From contig LUCM01004241.1 in NCBI GenBank assembly GCA_008360955.1, positions 36,828-100,827 of the forward strand: a stretch of DNA of 64,000 nucleotides, read 5' to 3'. Each line of letters starts with the position of its first letter. Position 1 is the first letter of the stretch. This document shows, one piece after another, positions 27,701 to 38,036 of this stretch. This DNA is from Fasciolopsis buskii. Lineage: Eukaryota; Platyhelminthes; Trematoda; Plagiorchiida; Fasciolidae. Both the position numbers and the translations under genes were made by a program. The notes under the pieces are model-generated. The model saw nothing but the letters and a program-made list of their open reading frames with translations. It searched no databases and was not told where the DNA came from.

Positions 27701-29887
27701 TTGTAATGTCTCGTAAAATTACAAAGCAAGCTCAGTAGAACTTATGCAAGTTTCTATGTTATTACTCAACTACTTATAACATTTTTTTAATTATTACGGA
27801 ATAGTTTTTTTATTCCGTCCACGTAATTTATCGCCTGTGGGACAATCCTGTTTTAGGTATGAGTTCCCGTCATAGTTTCACCTTCTCCTCACTGGGTGAA
27901 GTCCACGCACTAAACACAGGTGGAATCTAAAATCAAATGAACTTGATGTGTCTTTTAATGATTGATCCGTTTTTCCGGGTCCATCGGATCCGACGATCGT
28001 CAAAAAGCTGCACATTCAGCTCTAGCAAGATTCTGTTGAACTAGCTAGAGCCAGGAGAATTGAGCTTGACTTCAAACTTTCATGCTTATCTTGGTAAGAT
28101 GGACCGAATAAAGTGCTCAGAGTTGTGGACAAATTAATCGTAGTCGCGACCATTTGAAAGTAGCTCTCTTGAGTTGGATTGTCTGTTTTACTTTTTCACG
28201 TTTTGGTTGTCACTGGAGCCTCACAAAATAGATACAAGGGATTACTAAGGAAGGGTCTTCTGTGCGCATCCCGGAGTAACAATATGCAGCTGTTTTAAAG
28301 GCTTTGATAGTTTTGGCTAAGTGACTTTGTTGATCTATCCACTATAGCGTGCGAGGATTGAAGAGAACCAGGTGAACAAAGCATTTAGGTTTAAGTCATG
28401 CTTTCAGTTTATTTACTTTCAAACCATTGAAACTACTCCCAATCAACTGCATCCAACCGGAATTGATTGTGGTTCCAAACATGGGCCTTATCTACGAAGA
28501 ACGAAAGTTGACAAGGCTCACTTGTTGAAAGGGTCCTGCAGGCATTTGGATGAATGATCCTTTGCCACTGTCCATATCACAGCAGAAGTTTTTCCTTGGA
28601 AACCCTAACCGAAGCCTTGGATCCAAAATTCTGCCTCACAAATCAGTGAAGCCATGCACGAGGTTGGAATAACCATGGAGCTTTCCTTTTCAGATTAGCT
28701 TTAGACTTCGAGCTTTCATTTTTATCAGTTTCCTATAGCTGTCTCATTAAGCTTCGTATTTGCCTTTAAGAATCATTTGAAAGCGTCTTCTGACTTGCTT
28801 TGATTCAGGAGATCTATGGTTGTGCGTCCTGCTTTGTCGATGTCATACCCAGCCGAGATTTAATTCTGGCTTCCCAAGCAGTCCTGGTTTATGCGAACAA
28901 GATTGCCTATCACCTGTCTTATCAAATAATGAGAGAGCCATGATCACTTCCACTGCCACCGTCCCGTTGATGTAGCATTCTTTACGGGCGTCAATATGTG
29001 TAAGGGGCCCGCGTGTGGTAATGTTCGTGTGTCCACCTGGCTAGGGGAATGCGTAGGTAAACATAACTATCTTAGGCACAAATGACCAAATTTTGATACA
29101 CTACAATCATGGTAATCCGCTATGAGCTTACACTGGTCGGAAGGTGTATTCTTTTCTGGCCGGAGTGAAAGTCAGCAGAGTCTTGCTTCAAGCCTAGCAG
29201 AAGCTGTTGCGATCGGTCTTTTACAATCCTTCAGTTTACACTCAAAAACAATTTAAGTTTACAAACCTCAGGAAGACAATAATTACCAAAATTAGTTCGT
29301 CCTTTCCGTGTTACGCATGGAACACCACCACTTCTTTTCTCAACCATTCTCGTCTTCCTAATTCAATCATTTAGACCTTTCCGGGTATACTGTGAAGTCA
29401 CGGAGTGAGTATAAATCAGTGAACACGTGCTTCTCGGCCAACTTGTCTTTTCTGCCTATGCCCAACTGGAGGTTATGAACAAGAGTAAAAATTACCAAAA
29501 AGCGTGGGACGGAAAGGGACTCAAGGGCCTAGCTTCAGGTAGATTAATTCGGGCATACCTTTGATCGTTCCGGTTACGACGAGCTATAGATGTCTAATCC
29601 TAACTAGTCCATGAACTAATTCCGAAATTTAAATTAACAATCATTCTGATGGATGAAACATACTGCTTGAATCAAAATAATACGTTAGTAACTCAAATGA
29701 AAGGTCGGCTGAATTCAGAATTAGAGTGCAGTGAGTACCAGTTGAGCTTACCGAAGATTGTAATAGTGATACTTTGTCGACCGTTTGGGTAGTGCATGAG
29801 TCAGATAAAAGAACTGAATTGATGGATTTTCTCGCAAAACTTGAATTATTTTCAGTACATCCGTTTCGCCTTCATAACTTGCAACTT
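9425..29887 (-). CDS. DNAH6: Axonemal dynein heavy chain, DNAH6-like (tail exons only)
   Basis: The protein would be a very large motor of the ciliary/flagellar inner dynein arm. Only the N-terminal tail (DHC_N1 region) is present, about 492 codons over six exons. Phases agree at every junction: 2/1, 0/0, 1/2, 0/0 and 0/0 bases. Conserved tail motifs appear in the family order: YYNLR, RDNYYTLSRHG, IPTFARFRLWKGFMRWRK, CLRPALLNVREMCYRI, PDDYF, SFIRLADYQIVTTLHTL, NLVPDPYFDAFTRPVINNKF and EEKTCG. From memory of the human proteins the order and spacing fit DNAH6 best; no alignment was run. The linker, AAA1-6 motor and microtubule-binding stalk exons are missing because the palindrome replaces downstream sequence. 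The start codon was not identified. The long introns carry transposon remnants. Confidence 0.9.
10585..10600. repeat. CA microsatellite in dynein intron
   Basis: This is a run of eight AC units in the intron between exons 5 and 6. The mirrored left-arm copy near 3503-3516 is shortened and interrupted. The rest of the introns 9714-11812 and 11969-13819 shows nothing recognisable. Confidence 0.85.
11813..11968 (-). CDS. DNAH6: DNAH6-like exon 5 of six (short)
   Basis: The acceptor is AAATCCTTAG| and the donor is TTTCAG|GTACGC. The exon is 156 bases, exactly 52 codons, phase 0 at both ends. It encodes PTPLFVLEFILDPDRLYMVP, then GILEVINKFQ. This matches the family segment that precedes the NLVPDPYFDAF motif, and it links the exons at 13820 and 9713 without a frame break. 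Confidence 0.88.
13820..14172 (-). CDS. DNAH6: DNAH6-like exon 4 of six
   Basis: The acceptor is CCGGCTTTCAG| and the donor is GCCGGG|GTAAGC. The exon is 353 bases. It begins with GG, which completes the G left by the previous exon, and ends in phase 0. The core is SFIRLADYQIVTTLHTL followed by NSVYTLLDCLRDHLRHTP, a conserved dynein tail segment. The first 30 or so codons are less conserved. The exon straddles the outer boundary of the palindrome at 13861. Confidence 0.88.
14757..15030 (+). repeat. Dispersed repeat, copy 1 (unclassified)
   Basis: This resembles 36597-36870 in the same orientation at roughly two-thirds identity by eye. Shared blocks include CCAAACCGAAGTAGAG, TTTAACCAAAT and TCTAATCCACAAG. 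No coding capacity is evident. It could be a SINE, the 3' end of a LINE, or part of an LTR. It lies in the long intron between dynein exons 3 and 4. Confidence 0.75.
15411..15439. repeat. AT-type microsatellite
   Basis: An imperfect run of (AT)n, interrupted by CATAT, in the dynein intron. Confidence 0.9.
15780..16390 (-). mobile_element. Decayed mariner/Tc1-superfamily transposase
   Basis: The minus strand, read across several frames, shows the transposase order RGRVNHQNQ, then HHCFSPKVIVWLGIYG, then GPNFFPGTANSSKHL. These are followed by a corrupted catalytic block (MVHWFASQSLFG), WEGRTD and VFEAHRR. The pattern matches mariner-like DDE transposases that have SDEK, VMVWGGI and FQQDGAPAH blocks. 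Frameshifts and stops separate the blocks, and the central catalytic Asp motif is not intact. No terminal inverted repeats were identified. It is a dead copy inside the dynein intron. Confidence 0.72.
16391..20340. other. Intron sequence, little recognisable
   Basis: This lies within the intron between dynein exons 3 and 4. The part at 16560-17160 is GC-richer than its surroundings and reads like transposon debris, but no frame could be identified. A minus-strand open frame at 18646-18212 has coding-like composition (KRLQLEPILYSLDHPLVGQA), but the exon phases leave no need for an exon here. Nothing else stands out. Confidence 0.5.
20341..20500 (+). repeat. tRNA-derived SINE, copy 1
   Basis: This contains a tRNA-like B box GGTTCGAATCC (20373-20383), with TTTGGACGTGAAG and an A-box-like stretch upstream. 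The body reads GGTCAACTTCC, TTGGCAGCCC and CTGGCCGC, and the tail has AATAAA followed by an A-rich end. The same order of blocks recurs on the minus strand at 51149-50995. Together the copies define a short interspersed family driven by an RNA polymerase III-type promoter. This copy sits in the dynein intron. Confidence 0.8.
20651..21044 (-). CDS. DNAH6: DNAH6-like exon 3 of six
   Basis: The acceptor is CTACTCAG| and the donor is ATGG|GTAAGT. The exon is 394 bases, entering in phase 0 and leaving one base. It holds the most conserved part of this tail region: FRLWKGFMRWRKVIRY, CLRPALLNVREMCYRI, EKGRTYTLLEF, VVRSACRTALLEAGF and PDDYF. Dynein heavy chain identity is clear from this exon alone. 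Confidence 0.95.
21905..23590 (-). mobile_element. Penelope-like retroelement: reverse transcriptase plus GIY-YIG trace
   Basis: Reading from 23590 downwards, the frames show IIPGLYGLTKVH and SFDVTSLFTSIP, then NDGVAMGSSLGPLFADVF, the catalytic YVDD (22977-22966), HRKGTRNGQCIHFS, a thumb region and LRTSGRLNERVREHHPDWL. The last motif is the C-terminal part of a GIY-YIG endonuclease, which is diagnostic of Penelope-like elements. At least four frameshifts or stops break it, and a GT microsatellite interrupts the frame right after YVDD. The N-terminal part upstream of IIPGLYG is missing. It is an immobile copy within the dynein intron between exons 2 and 3, in the same orientation as the host gene. 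Confidence 0.9.
22911..22932. repeat. GT microsatellite within the reverse transcriptase
   Basis: A run of GT units, interrupted by one CT, inside the decayed Penelope-like coding sequence just after the YVDD box. It replaces conserved codons and shifts the frame, so it probably grew after the copy died. Confidence 0.88.
23591..24985. other. Intron sequence without recognisable content
   Basis: This is the remainder of the intron between dynein exons 2 and 3, upstream of the truncated Penelope-like copy. I see no coding motif or repeat. Confidence 0.5.
24986..25133 (-). CDS. DNAH6: DNAH6-like exon 2 of six
   Basis: The acceptor is a pyrimidine tract ending CCCTTTTTAG| and the donor is TGCAAG|GTAGTT. 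The exon is 148 bases, starting with one base of a split codon and ending in phase 0. It encodes VAKFDHLNRDNYYTLSRHG, then ERFEVEYKTFVEICK. The family motif continues directly into the next exon (ICK then IPTFARF), which confirms the junction. Confidence 0.9.
25995..26470 (+). mobile_element. RTE-like LINE, 3' end fragment
   Basis: The plus strand encodes LRRLQWLKHVLHVHAQRSTS, then GWKERGGSQAVTQRRSMKKL and RLPGWRC. This is the C-terminal signature (RLRWLGHVLRM...GWKK...MTW) of reverse-transcriptase ORFs in RTE-type LINEs. After the stop the similarity to 44375-43925 continues through an untranslated tail to an AT-rich end (TATATAAATCTATATAATGA). It is 5' truncated, as expected for LINE insertions, and lies in the first dynein intron. 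Confidence 0.85.
26471..29751. other. Intron sequence, no gene recognised
   Basis: This is the remainder of the intron between the first two dynein exons found. A minus-strand open frame near 26818-26650 ends at CAG|GTGAGA, but the dynein phases already join without it. An open frame at 27466-27738 (+) is unassigned. Nothing else is supported. Confidence 0.5.
29752..29887 (-). CDS. DNAH6: DNAH6-like exon (first confident)
   Basis: The acceptor is CCTTCTGTAG| and the donor is CTTCG|GTAAGC. The exon is 136 bases, beginning with two bases of a split codon and ending with two. It encodes a segment with LKIIQVLRENP and ends in YHYYNLR, matching the region of DNAH6 just before the conserved NDYYT motif. 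The last two bases (CG) plus the first base of the next exon (A) make the Arg codon. Confidence 0.85.
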
Positions 29888-31341
29888 CTACAGAAGGAAT
29901 TTGCAATGAAAAAGACAGTGAATTCGAGTTCATTTTTGCTGCGACCGTGAAGCCCAAATTATTTTTGCTCGGTTTCGATTTGTGCATGACAATATTGTAC
30001 AACATAGAACAGAACACTCTGAAATTCCCCGGGAAGAAAACAAAAAGTTAGACAGTCCCGAAGACGGACAAACACGCCCGTGAAATTAAACCAAGTGACA
30101 TCACATGCAAAGGCAAATGTGTAAGATAAATGAAGATCACAATGAAGAGGTGGATGCGGGAATCAGCCAACGAATTTCAAGCATAATCAGACCAAATGAA
30201 CAATTACCAGAACGAATCAAATCGTAACGAAAATAAAACAAAATTCCCCAGTTGAAAGAAGAAAAACGCGACAGTCTTCTTATTAACTCCACTCACCATC
30301 TAACATATCGGATGTTTTACAGCGGCCTTTGTCAAGATAGAAATAAATAGTTTTCACTGACAGTTGCTTAATTAAAATGGTGGAACTTACAGTTTACCGA
30401 ATTGGATAAAAATTGTTTCAATTTCAGATAAATAGTTTCATCCATACCAGAAACTCGTTTGGAATTTGAGGATTAAGGACGGATTTAACTGACCCGATTT
30501 GAGAAAGAACGCCTGATAAGCGTACCTAATGAGCGACCCTGATCGCTAAACCAGTTGTCTGCTTCTTAAGAAATATCATTTTACTGTACGTACATGTACT
30601 ACGTATATCGTAAAAAAGGTATTATCAAGCTATTGAAGGTACAAAATAACGCGAGTTCTCTATATTTTTGGACTCATCTTATTGCAGCAATGTTTTTGAA
30701 GTGGTTATGTGGTTTAAACCTACGGTTAGCATATGATTACTATCTTATTAAACAATCGATTAGCTAATCACCATCGTGCACTAAATTTTTGGGGCAAAAC
30801 GAGAATTTATTTCATTGCAAAATAACAAAAGTGAATAATGCGGCAACTAAACACAAGAAATACTTTTGCATTAAGACGGGAGAAAATATTCGAAAAAGGA
30901 TATTATTCCGCTATTTGGTTTTAGATGAGTCTTGTTATTGATGTGAAGCTTCGATGGGGGAAAGTTTGCAAAACTTACAAATCTGTCGTAAGATGAGTCA
31001 AAAGATGGGGTTTACCAGGACGATGCATGATGCACGTGGTTCCTTTTATTGCACATATCCTGGCAAACTGGGACCGTGTCTCACCTGGCTGCCTGAGCAA
31101 TCTGGTATCGATGCTCAAATTATTCACCTAACGAGTTCTTCTATTTTTCTTACAGTTGGTAAGGGTAACTGTTTTCTATGGTTGTTTTTGATTTAGATGC
31201 GAACATTTATGCAGACAAAAGTACACAACACAACTCTCTACAATCCTGTGTTATCCGTTCAACCTTATACCCGGAAGCAACAGACCCGAGTTACATTCGC
31301 ATCAAGGATTATCGGTGATCGGTTTCCGTTATATCAATCAT

Positions 31342-31385
31342 GGTTTGAACCCGGGCCTGCCATCTGAAGGGCGCGAGTGTTACCA
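31342..31385 (-). promoter_or_regulatory. tRNA-like A and B boxes (possible SINE or tRNA relic)
   Basis: On the minus strand TGGTAACACTCG (31385-31374) resembles an A box, and GGTTCAAACC (31351-31342) is a good B box, about 22 bases apart. No full cloverleaf is evident. A similar arrangement occurs at 37301-37251. It could be the head of a second tRNA-derived repeat family. Confidence 0.4.
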
Positions 31386-33479
31386 TCTTGCCGCCAGCGC
31401 CAGTCCAAGGAAGTCGGAATTTCGGAGTCTAGCGTGTTCACAGGCCGTTCCCAATGGGAACCAACAACCTTCGACAGCTTCGACGGAAAATACGGTATCT
31501 GTCCTACCAGTTCCAATCAATCGCTTCCAAGCGAGTTAGGTCTTCCCTACAGGATGGACAAATATCCCCATAAATCTGTTTTCCATTTGATTAGATATTT
31601 CTCGCTGTTAATAGCGGGCACTGTTCAGGGTTGATGTTAGTATGACCTACTGGCCTTCAGAATATACCTTTCACGCACAAATACTGGTCACGGATTTGCG
31701 GTATATCTTCACCCGAAATCCCCACCAGACACGAGCAGTGCTTTGGAGATATCGGTGGTTGAAAACAGAATGCCATCGGGCATCCTCAGCGCGGTTAGAC
31801 CAATTCTGGCAATTGTGAAGTAGAAAACTGCGAACTGTCTATTTGCACACCCTTCCCTTCAAGGAAAGTTGCATGTCACAGCGGCGTCACAAGTGTCGTA
31901 GGTTTGAGAAAGCTGCTCTGGCTTTCACCGATAATCGGGCGATTGTTCATCGTCCTTAATCAAATAGATTAATGGAGTGGTTTCGAAGAAAACCATAGAC
32001 GACCACCTGTCGTGCGATAAGTTAGGCAAACGCTCTCTCGTTGACTACGTTATGCATCTACATCACTTTAAGGTTTTTGTCTGGCAGATATGGTCTTTGC
32101 TTCAGCCCAGTAACCACCTGGTGAATTCTTCTGCTACAGCACAGACATTACGGGCCCGTCCATTTTTGTTAACCAATAGCAGTTATACATGGTGACACTC
32201 AGGGCCTTCCCCATCCACCTTAACTTAACCCCCACTAACATTCCCAAAGGTTTAACCCTATGCACACAGGTTTTACCTGTTGGGATTCCGTAAAATCCCT
32301 ATTGGATCTCGCACAATCAGGCCCATTACTTGTTATTTTCTATAACAAAAAATATTTTGTCGTTGATAGAGCTGGTCGCACAGGTAGTGCAAGTACTGAA
32401 CGCTAGAAAGCAGCGTTTCTCGACCCAGACTACATGGGCAGAAATCTAGCCACAAAAACACCCGCTTTTATAACTGATACTGGGCAGTCTCCTGAGAAAG
32501 ATGAACATTCCATTGATGGTTAACACTGTACCCGTCACCAGAACCCTGTTCTGCATAAAGACAAAAATCCCAATGGTTTTACTCCCGGTTAAAGTGCTTC
32601 GAGAAAATGCACGCATTCCATCGATGGTTTGGAAGGGCACCGGAGTTGGTGACGCATTGACTTTGGAGCTTTCAGTATAGCATAAAGTATTCATGTTTGA
32701 ATTATGAACCTCAGACCAATTGGTCATTCCCTGTGACTTGATCGAAAAGCGTAGGTATAAGTGATGGGTTATGTCTACTTTAAGTTTTAATGTGACTCAA
32801 ATCGGAAATACAAGCGTGGTGGGACAAAGCTGCAGTTTTTCTGCTGCGTCCTCACGTGCCGCTGGAGTACAATAGTGGATTCCCAGCGATGAGTGATTTT
32901 TCTGAAAATATTCTACGAACGACGAAGGCTTTGAGAAGGACCTACAGAGTTTGGTTATTTTATCTGTGTTACCAGTAGAAGACTACGTGGTTCGCGAAAT
33001 TATTCATCATGCAGTGCCTATCCTCAGTTTACCGTTAAAAGCCTTGGCAGCAATGTACATTTTCCGCAAAGTGCTGAAAAAGCGAAAGGTTTGTCTCCAT
33101 CACTCAGGGACTGCTTTTATACTTTTCTTTAGGAAAATTAACGAAAATTTCACGGGGGTTTTGACCTCACAGCTGATTACCCTGAAGTTTACTTTGTACC
33201 CTGCCTATAAAACGCACTACTGTTAAAGGTGTTGTGAACCCAAGGTTATCGACGGACGGCAAGCAGTTGAATCCTCGGAAGTCTAAGATTTATTTCGAGT
33301 TTCAGGCTTATGAAACCAATGACCGAGTCTTATTGCATATCACGAAAAGTTGATTTAAACGGCCGCTTCATCTTTGTTAAGTATCATCAGCATTGTATAT
33401 CCATCGCGTCCGAGATGAACAATCGCGACCTGAACATCCTATACAATAAGCAAGGTGGATAGGCTCTTACGAGAATAGT

Positions 33480-33497
33480 CATATATATATATATATA
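33480..33497. repeat. AT microsatellite
   Basis: A run of about nine AT units, with no associated feature. Confidence 0.85.
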
Positions 33498-34793
33498 CTC
33501 TGATGCAGATACGAAATTAAGTCATATTCTTTAAGAGCAGGCTAAATAAAAAACTTCACAATGAAGTGGAGAATAGAAAACGGAGGTTCCCAAGTATATC
33601 TCGAATTTCAACAAGCCACAGCATCATTTATGCCGTGATTATCCGCCACGTAGTACGATTGCAATTTCGAAAGTAATCTGAATCTGTCGATCAATTTCTA
33701 ATGAGATCGCAACCAACAATCAACTGTAAGTACCCCTTTTCTTGTGATTATCTCTCCAGCGTTCCAGTTATTGACTACAAGACAGACAGAGGTTATCGGT
33801 TTGTGGTTTCTGTACTGAATGAAGTTATGAAACACGAGACGAGGAAAGTGTGCACAGTTGCCTTTGAATCGTGACACACGAGCCCTTGGCTATGGCCACC
33901 TGGTTACCTAGAGTTTGTTTGCAGAAAACGATTTGTTGACATAGAGAACAAACGAATATGATTTTATCCAGAGAAAGGTTTTTGGCATATTGAGCATCAC
34001 TGTCCTATGAGTTAACTTTTGACAGGGAAAATAGGTTTCCTGTTTTTAATAGTAAAAGTGGAGGCTATGGTCACAGGGTAATCATCAGATTTATCGATTT
34101 GTGGGAAACTTCAAACGTTACTCAAATTCTTTCCTGTTTGTTTTGATGTTGAAGAAAAAGATTGCCAGAACAAAACAGTGCATACAGGAAGTAAATGAAA
34201 GGCATGAGAGAAGGCTAAAAACGACAAATTGTTTATTTTTTGTACACTTTTTGTTCTTCCATCAATTTTGGTTGTCCCGGGGCGACAGTTTTATATCCTA
34301 GTAGAAGCTTGAGACCGGCATCTACTAGGACGCCGAATGAGCCCTTGAGGATACCATCAGTCATAGAGTTAAAAAGGACCACCGCCGTCGCAATCCAACA
34401 GAGACAATAAACTGGGACGAAAGCTTGCCGGTAGCTTAAACTAGGCCCATAGTACAGCTGTATGAGCTGACTCATCCTTTCAAATATGCCGGTCCTCAAA
34501 AAGCGCCAATGCTCTAACAGTCTATCGAGGGTGAATTCGGATCTATGTTACCGCGGCCAAGGCCACTCCTCTCTTGCATTCCACCGACTTGTTCCCAACT
34601 TTAATAAGATAGTCCACAGAGTGCATTTGATATCAAAATCTTTGGCGCAACCTGGAATAAACTGATTCATCTATGGTTGTTGTGAACATTCAGTGGTCTT
34701 TTTGAAGAGAAAGACTGCCGCTGATTCCATTCGTTCAAGAAGGATTTCTTTCTTCTTTCACAGTTTCGAGAACATGCAATTAATTCTCTCATA

Positions 34794-34985
34794 TTAACAT
34801 GTATTGCGCCTTTGGATATGAATAATAGCAAGCTGTTTGGGCCTAGGAACTAGTGGTGCCTGAGGGGGTGTACGTGCACTATATACTTCAACTCCTTTTG
34901 TTGGATATAAAAACATGAACAACTGAACTCTGGGTTGCACAGCAAGCATGGTGTTTGGCGCAAGAGATATCGGTTCGTTAGACAT
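34794..34985 (-). CDS. Possible 5' exon of the dynein gene
   Basis: An open frame of 63 codons begins with ATG at 34985. It contains VEVYSARTPPQAPLVPR, which recalls a short Pro-rich motif (VEVFS..PP) in the poorly conserved N-terminus of DNAH6. It lies on the right strand, upstream of the first confident exon. No convincing donor follows and the similarity is short, so this is only a suggestion. Confidence 0.28.
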   Translation of the reverse strand: MSNEPISLAPNTMLAVQPRVQLFMFLYPTKGVEVYSARTPPQAPLVPRPKQLAIIHIQRRNTC

Positions 34986-36596
34986 AATATACTCTATTTT
35001 CTTTTGATAATGGTAAACTACGGATTCCGAGACTATAAGTGAGTCAGACCTTTCAATAGTCAGATATTATAAAAATGACTCACAAAGTTGCCGCAAAATG
35101 GAGAGGGATCGAACAATATCGGACCTAAAACAGATTCGCATTAGTCATCCACCGTATTTCCATGTTTTACGTAAACTTCCATCTCAAATGTGATTTTAGA
35201 TCCCGGGACTTGCTTATTGTGACATCGAAGCAGGAGTTCGGAAGCAAACAATTGTTTTCGATAACTATTTATCTGGCCTTCACATTTCATACACACACCT
35301 ACTCCACAGAAGCCACTGGCATTCGCTCATTCGAAACCAACCTGTACCCAAAGAAAACTCGTCCTGGGCATACAGTTACCTAGGTTGAAAGTAGATTACC
35401 ATCACCTTTAGAAATCAGTTTCCAACCATGTGGCTGACAAAGCATAGTCGTGCCGCCGTAAAACCACCAAATTCCAACATGAAAAGTAAAGAATGAATAA
35501 TCAGAATCAATGGTTTGCCTCCAAACTCTTGTTCTAATACAAACGAAACTGCTTAAGTTTCCCCAATGAAGTTTTTAAAGGGCTTGAGCACTTTCAGAGA
35601 CTATAAAAAATATTGGCAAAACAGTTTGAAAAATCATCGGACAAACTGACTTACTGAAACTCCGGGGATTGTGGCACTACGGCAAGGCAAAGGATGCATA
35701 TTGTCTACGGTACAAGGAATGGTTTAACCGATGAAATAATTCTGTGCCGAACACTGAATATTTCAACTGCTATTTTTTAAGTAAAACAGTTAGCATATTA
35801 ATTTACTTGTTTAGGAACACGATGGATTTTTATCAAGACAGTGAATCGGTACACTTAATAAACGGTTCTGTGATAAGATTCTAGTCTTACGAAGCGAGGT
35901 GTTCAGATACCATTTTGATGGGATAGTGAAAGGGCAAAGTTTCGACGGGAAAACATTAACTGAGCAACTTAGTTGCATCTATATTTACAGAATAGGACTG
36001 TTACACAGTGTTAGTAATAAACTTAGTTTGCTTGATAAATTATTTATCTTTTGGATGGCGACCCTGTGTTCTAGTAATCCGACACGGGTTTCCGACTAGA
36101 GAAATCGGACCGTCTAACTAGCCGCGGGCTAATTTGGGACAACTCTGCTGCCGTTCAGATCACGCTTAGCTGTGTAAAGGTCAGAGGAGGACCCTCAGTT
36201 AATCGGCCCTATCGTGGACTGGGCGACCGAATGATAAAACAGCCCACAGAGGAATCACTTTCGAAGACTGGAAATCGACGATGTGAAGGAGTCTAAAAGA
36301 GCTTCTCTAGTTTTTGTCGTATTGTTTCCTATCTCTACCGTGGTTCCACTGGAATAAGATCTGCTCGCAGACTAGTGCATCTAGAATGCAGCGGCGACTG
36401 GAATTGTCCCACCAATAGCCATGATGAAGAATAAAATAAATAAACTGCAATACTAATAGTAATTTTATATACCTGGATTATGGGCCATCGGAATCACGGG
36501 AAAGGAAAAAACATGGAGTGGTAAAAAGGAAAGATGACAAAACTGTTTATTCCCGTGCCATCGGCCATCCATCGGGATCCATGATTCCTCTGTGAG

Positions 36597-36870
36597 CTTG
36601 GTACTACCCGGTTGCCCAAACCGAAGTAGAGAGGTGACTTAGGGGATCCTATCCCGAGTATTTAACCAAATGATCTAATCCACAAGGCAGCAGAACGATC
36701 TGAAGGCCACGTAATCCAGTGAGATTGATTGGTCAATTCATACGCACTTGGGATGAAGCTGGACGCACTAGGCAGTTAGTACACTCCATCGTCACAGATG
36801 CCGGTGGGCATCCAGACATATTCCTCGTATGTCATCCATGGTTGGTTTAAAATCAGAGTTTAGGCAATAA
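36597..36870 (+). repeat. Dispersed repeat, copy 2 (unclassified)
   Basis: This is similar to 14757-15030 in the same orientation. The most conserved stretch is at the 5' side (CTTGGTACTA, CCAAACCGAAGTAGAG, TTTAACCAAAT). The preceding 40 bases also contain CCATCGGCCATCCATCGGGA. A related segment (GGTTATCCATCGGGATGCTT) recurs near 45290, suggesting a third, shorter copy. Confidence 0.72.
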
Positions 36871-37250
36871 GAAAAGCAAAGATGTAGCAATCTTTCACGG
36901 GTAATTATTGCAAGTGTTTATTTTCTTGGTGACTCATTGTTTTCTGTGAGTCTATCGGTACAGTGTGTCGCGTTGTTCTGAAACATCAGACTGCTGTCTC
37001 CGAAGCACACCATACTAATCTACGGTCATTTGTGAAATTAAATCTCTATTGAACTTATGTAAAAACTCACAATTATTCGTGCATAGTTCATGGAATTGAT
37101 ATTTTCTTCGCTTGTCTGGCCACTCTTGGGACGTCACTTTGAACGCACGAACCTCAGATCATCCGGTCAACCTCACACTCGGGTAACCCCAAACAAAAGT
37201 TTCATCCTCATTCTAACTCATAAATGGTGCATATTTTCTATCGTTGTCAG

Positions 37251-37301
37251 GGTTTGAACCTTAGCTTTCCAAATAAAGGTGTGTTATTGCTGTGCCACCA
37301 T
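37251..37301 (-). promoter_or_regulatory. tRNA-like A and B boxes
   Basis: On the minus strand TGGTGGCACAGC is followed about 30 bases later by GGTTCAAACC. This resembles the pair at 31385-31342. No cloverleaf is evident, so it is read as a possible tRNA-derived repeat head. Confidence 0.35.
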
Positions 37302-37752
37302 CTCTCGACCAGGCTAATCGGGAACAACTGAACTGTACTACATACGCTATCCGTAGATGTGATGTCATCGAAACGGAGTTGGGGGAAATCTGTGACCAAT
37401 TATTCAGTATTTAATTATACTCAACTTCCACAAAACAAACAACAGAAAATTTATTAAGAAACTACCTGTTAGTATTGGATAAGATTGAAGCATTTTGTAA
37501 CACATTTACCACAGCGGTAAATCCCAGTGACTGACTTGGTGGAGGCGATAAAAAGAGGTGAACAAAAGACCATCAATCAGTGGTATCTGCTAGATGAATC
37601 ATATATGTGTTCAATAGCAACTGTTTGATTTCATAATTCACGCGGATAGAAACATACTTTTCCATACTTAGTGAATTGCTTCTCTAAAAACTGAAGCTTA
37701 TCGTATTCCAATATTGTTAAATACAGTTGTGATGTACATGCACAAAAATTAC

Positions 37753-38036
37753 CTGCCAAGCTGTGACAGAATGAGTATTTTTAGCTAGCTGATAAGAAAG
37801 CTGTAAGTTACTGAACTTCGGCGGAAGATTGGTGATAATACTCTGACTGTTCCACCATGTCCATAGTTTTAATGCACTTAACATTACATCACATTTTTTC
37901 TCTTTCGTCAGGAACAAATGGATGAACGTTTGCGAAACGCTTTTAGGACTTCTGGCTCCTCGCAATTTCTCTTCATTTATCATCATAGTCTTTTGATCTT
38001 TCGCGATGAACTTCCGAACATTCATCAAGGAGCTCA
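37753..38036 (-). CDS. Candidate exon, unknown protein
   Basis: An open stretch of 284 bases is bounded by an acceptor ACTTCAG| and a donor GGCAG|GTAATT. The predicted segment includes LMNVRKFIAKDQKTMMINEE and FSNLQLSYQLAKNTHSVTAW, with exon-like composition. I recognise no family. It could belong to a gene upstream of, or overlapping the 5' end of, the dynein gene, or be chance. Confidence 0.3.

Larger units (their letters stand above)
29888..37752. other. Upstream region, mostly unannotated
   Basis: This presumably holds the 5' end of the dynein gene (see 34794-34985). It also contains two tRNA-like promoter pairs, an AT microsatellite (33480-33497) and the second copy of the unclassified dispersed repeat (36597-36870). 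Other open frames are short and unconvincing. Confidence 0.45.

Noticed and set aside
28750..28960. Minus-strand string resembling DKAGRTTI as a Penelope-like N-terminal domain
   Set aside because: No further motifs follow in any frame over the next 400 bases.
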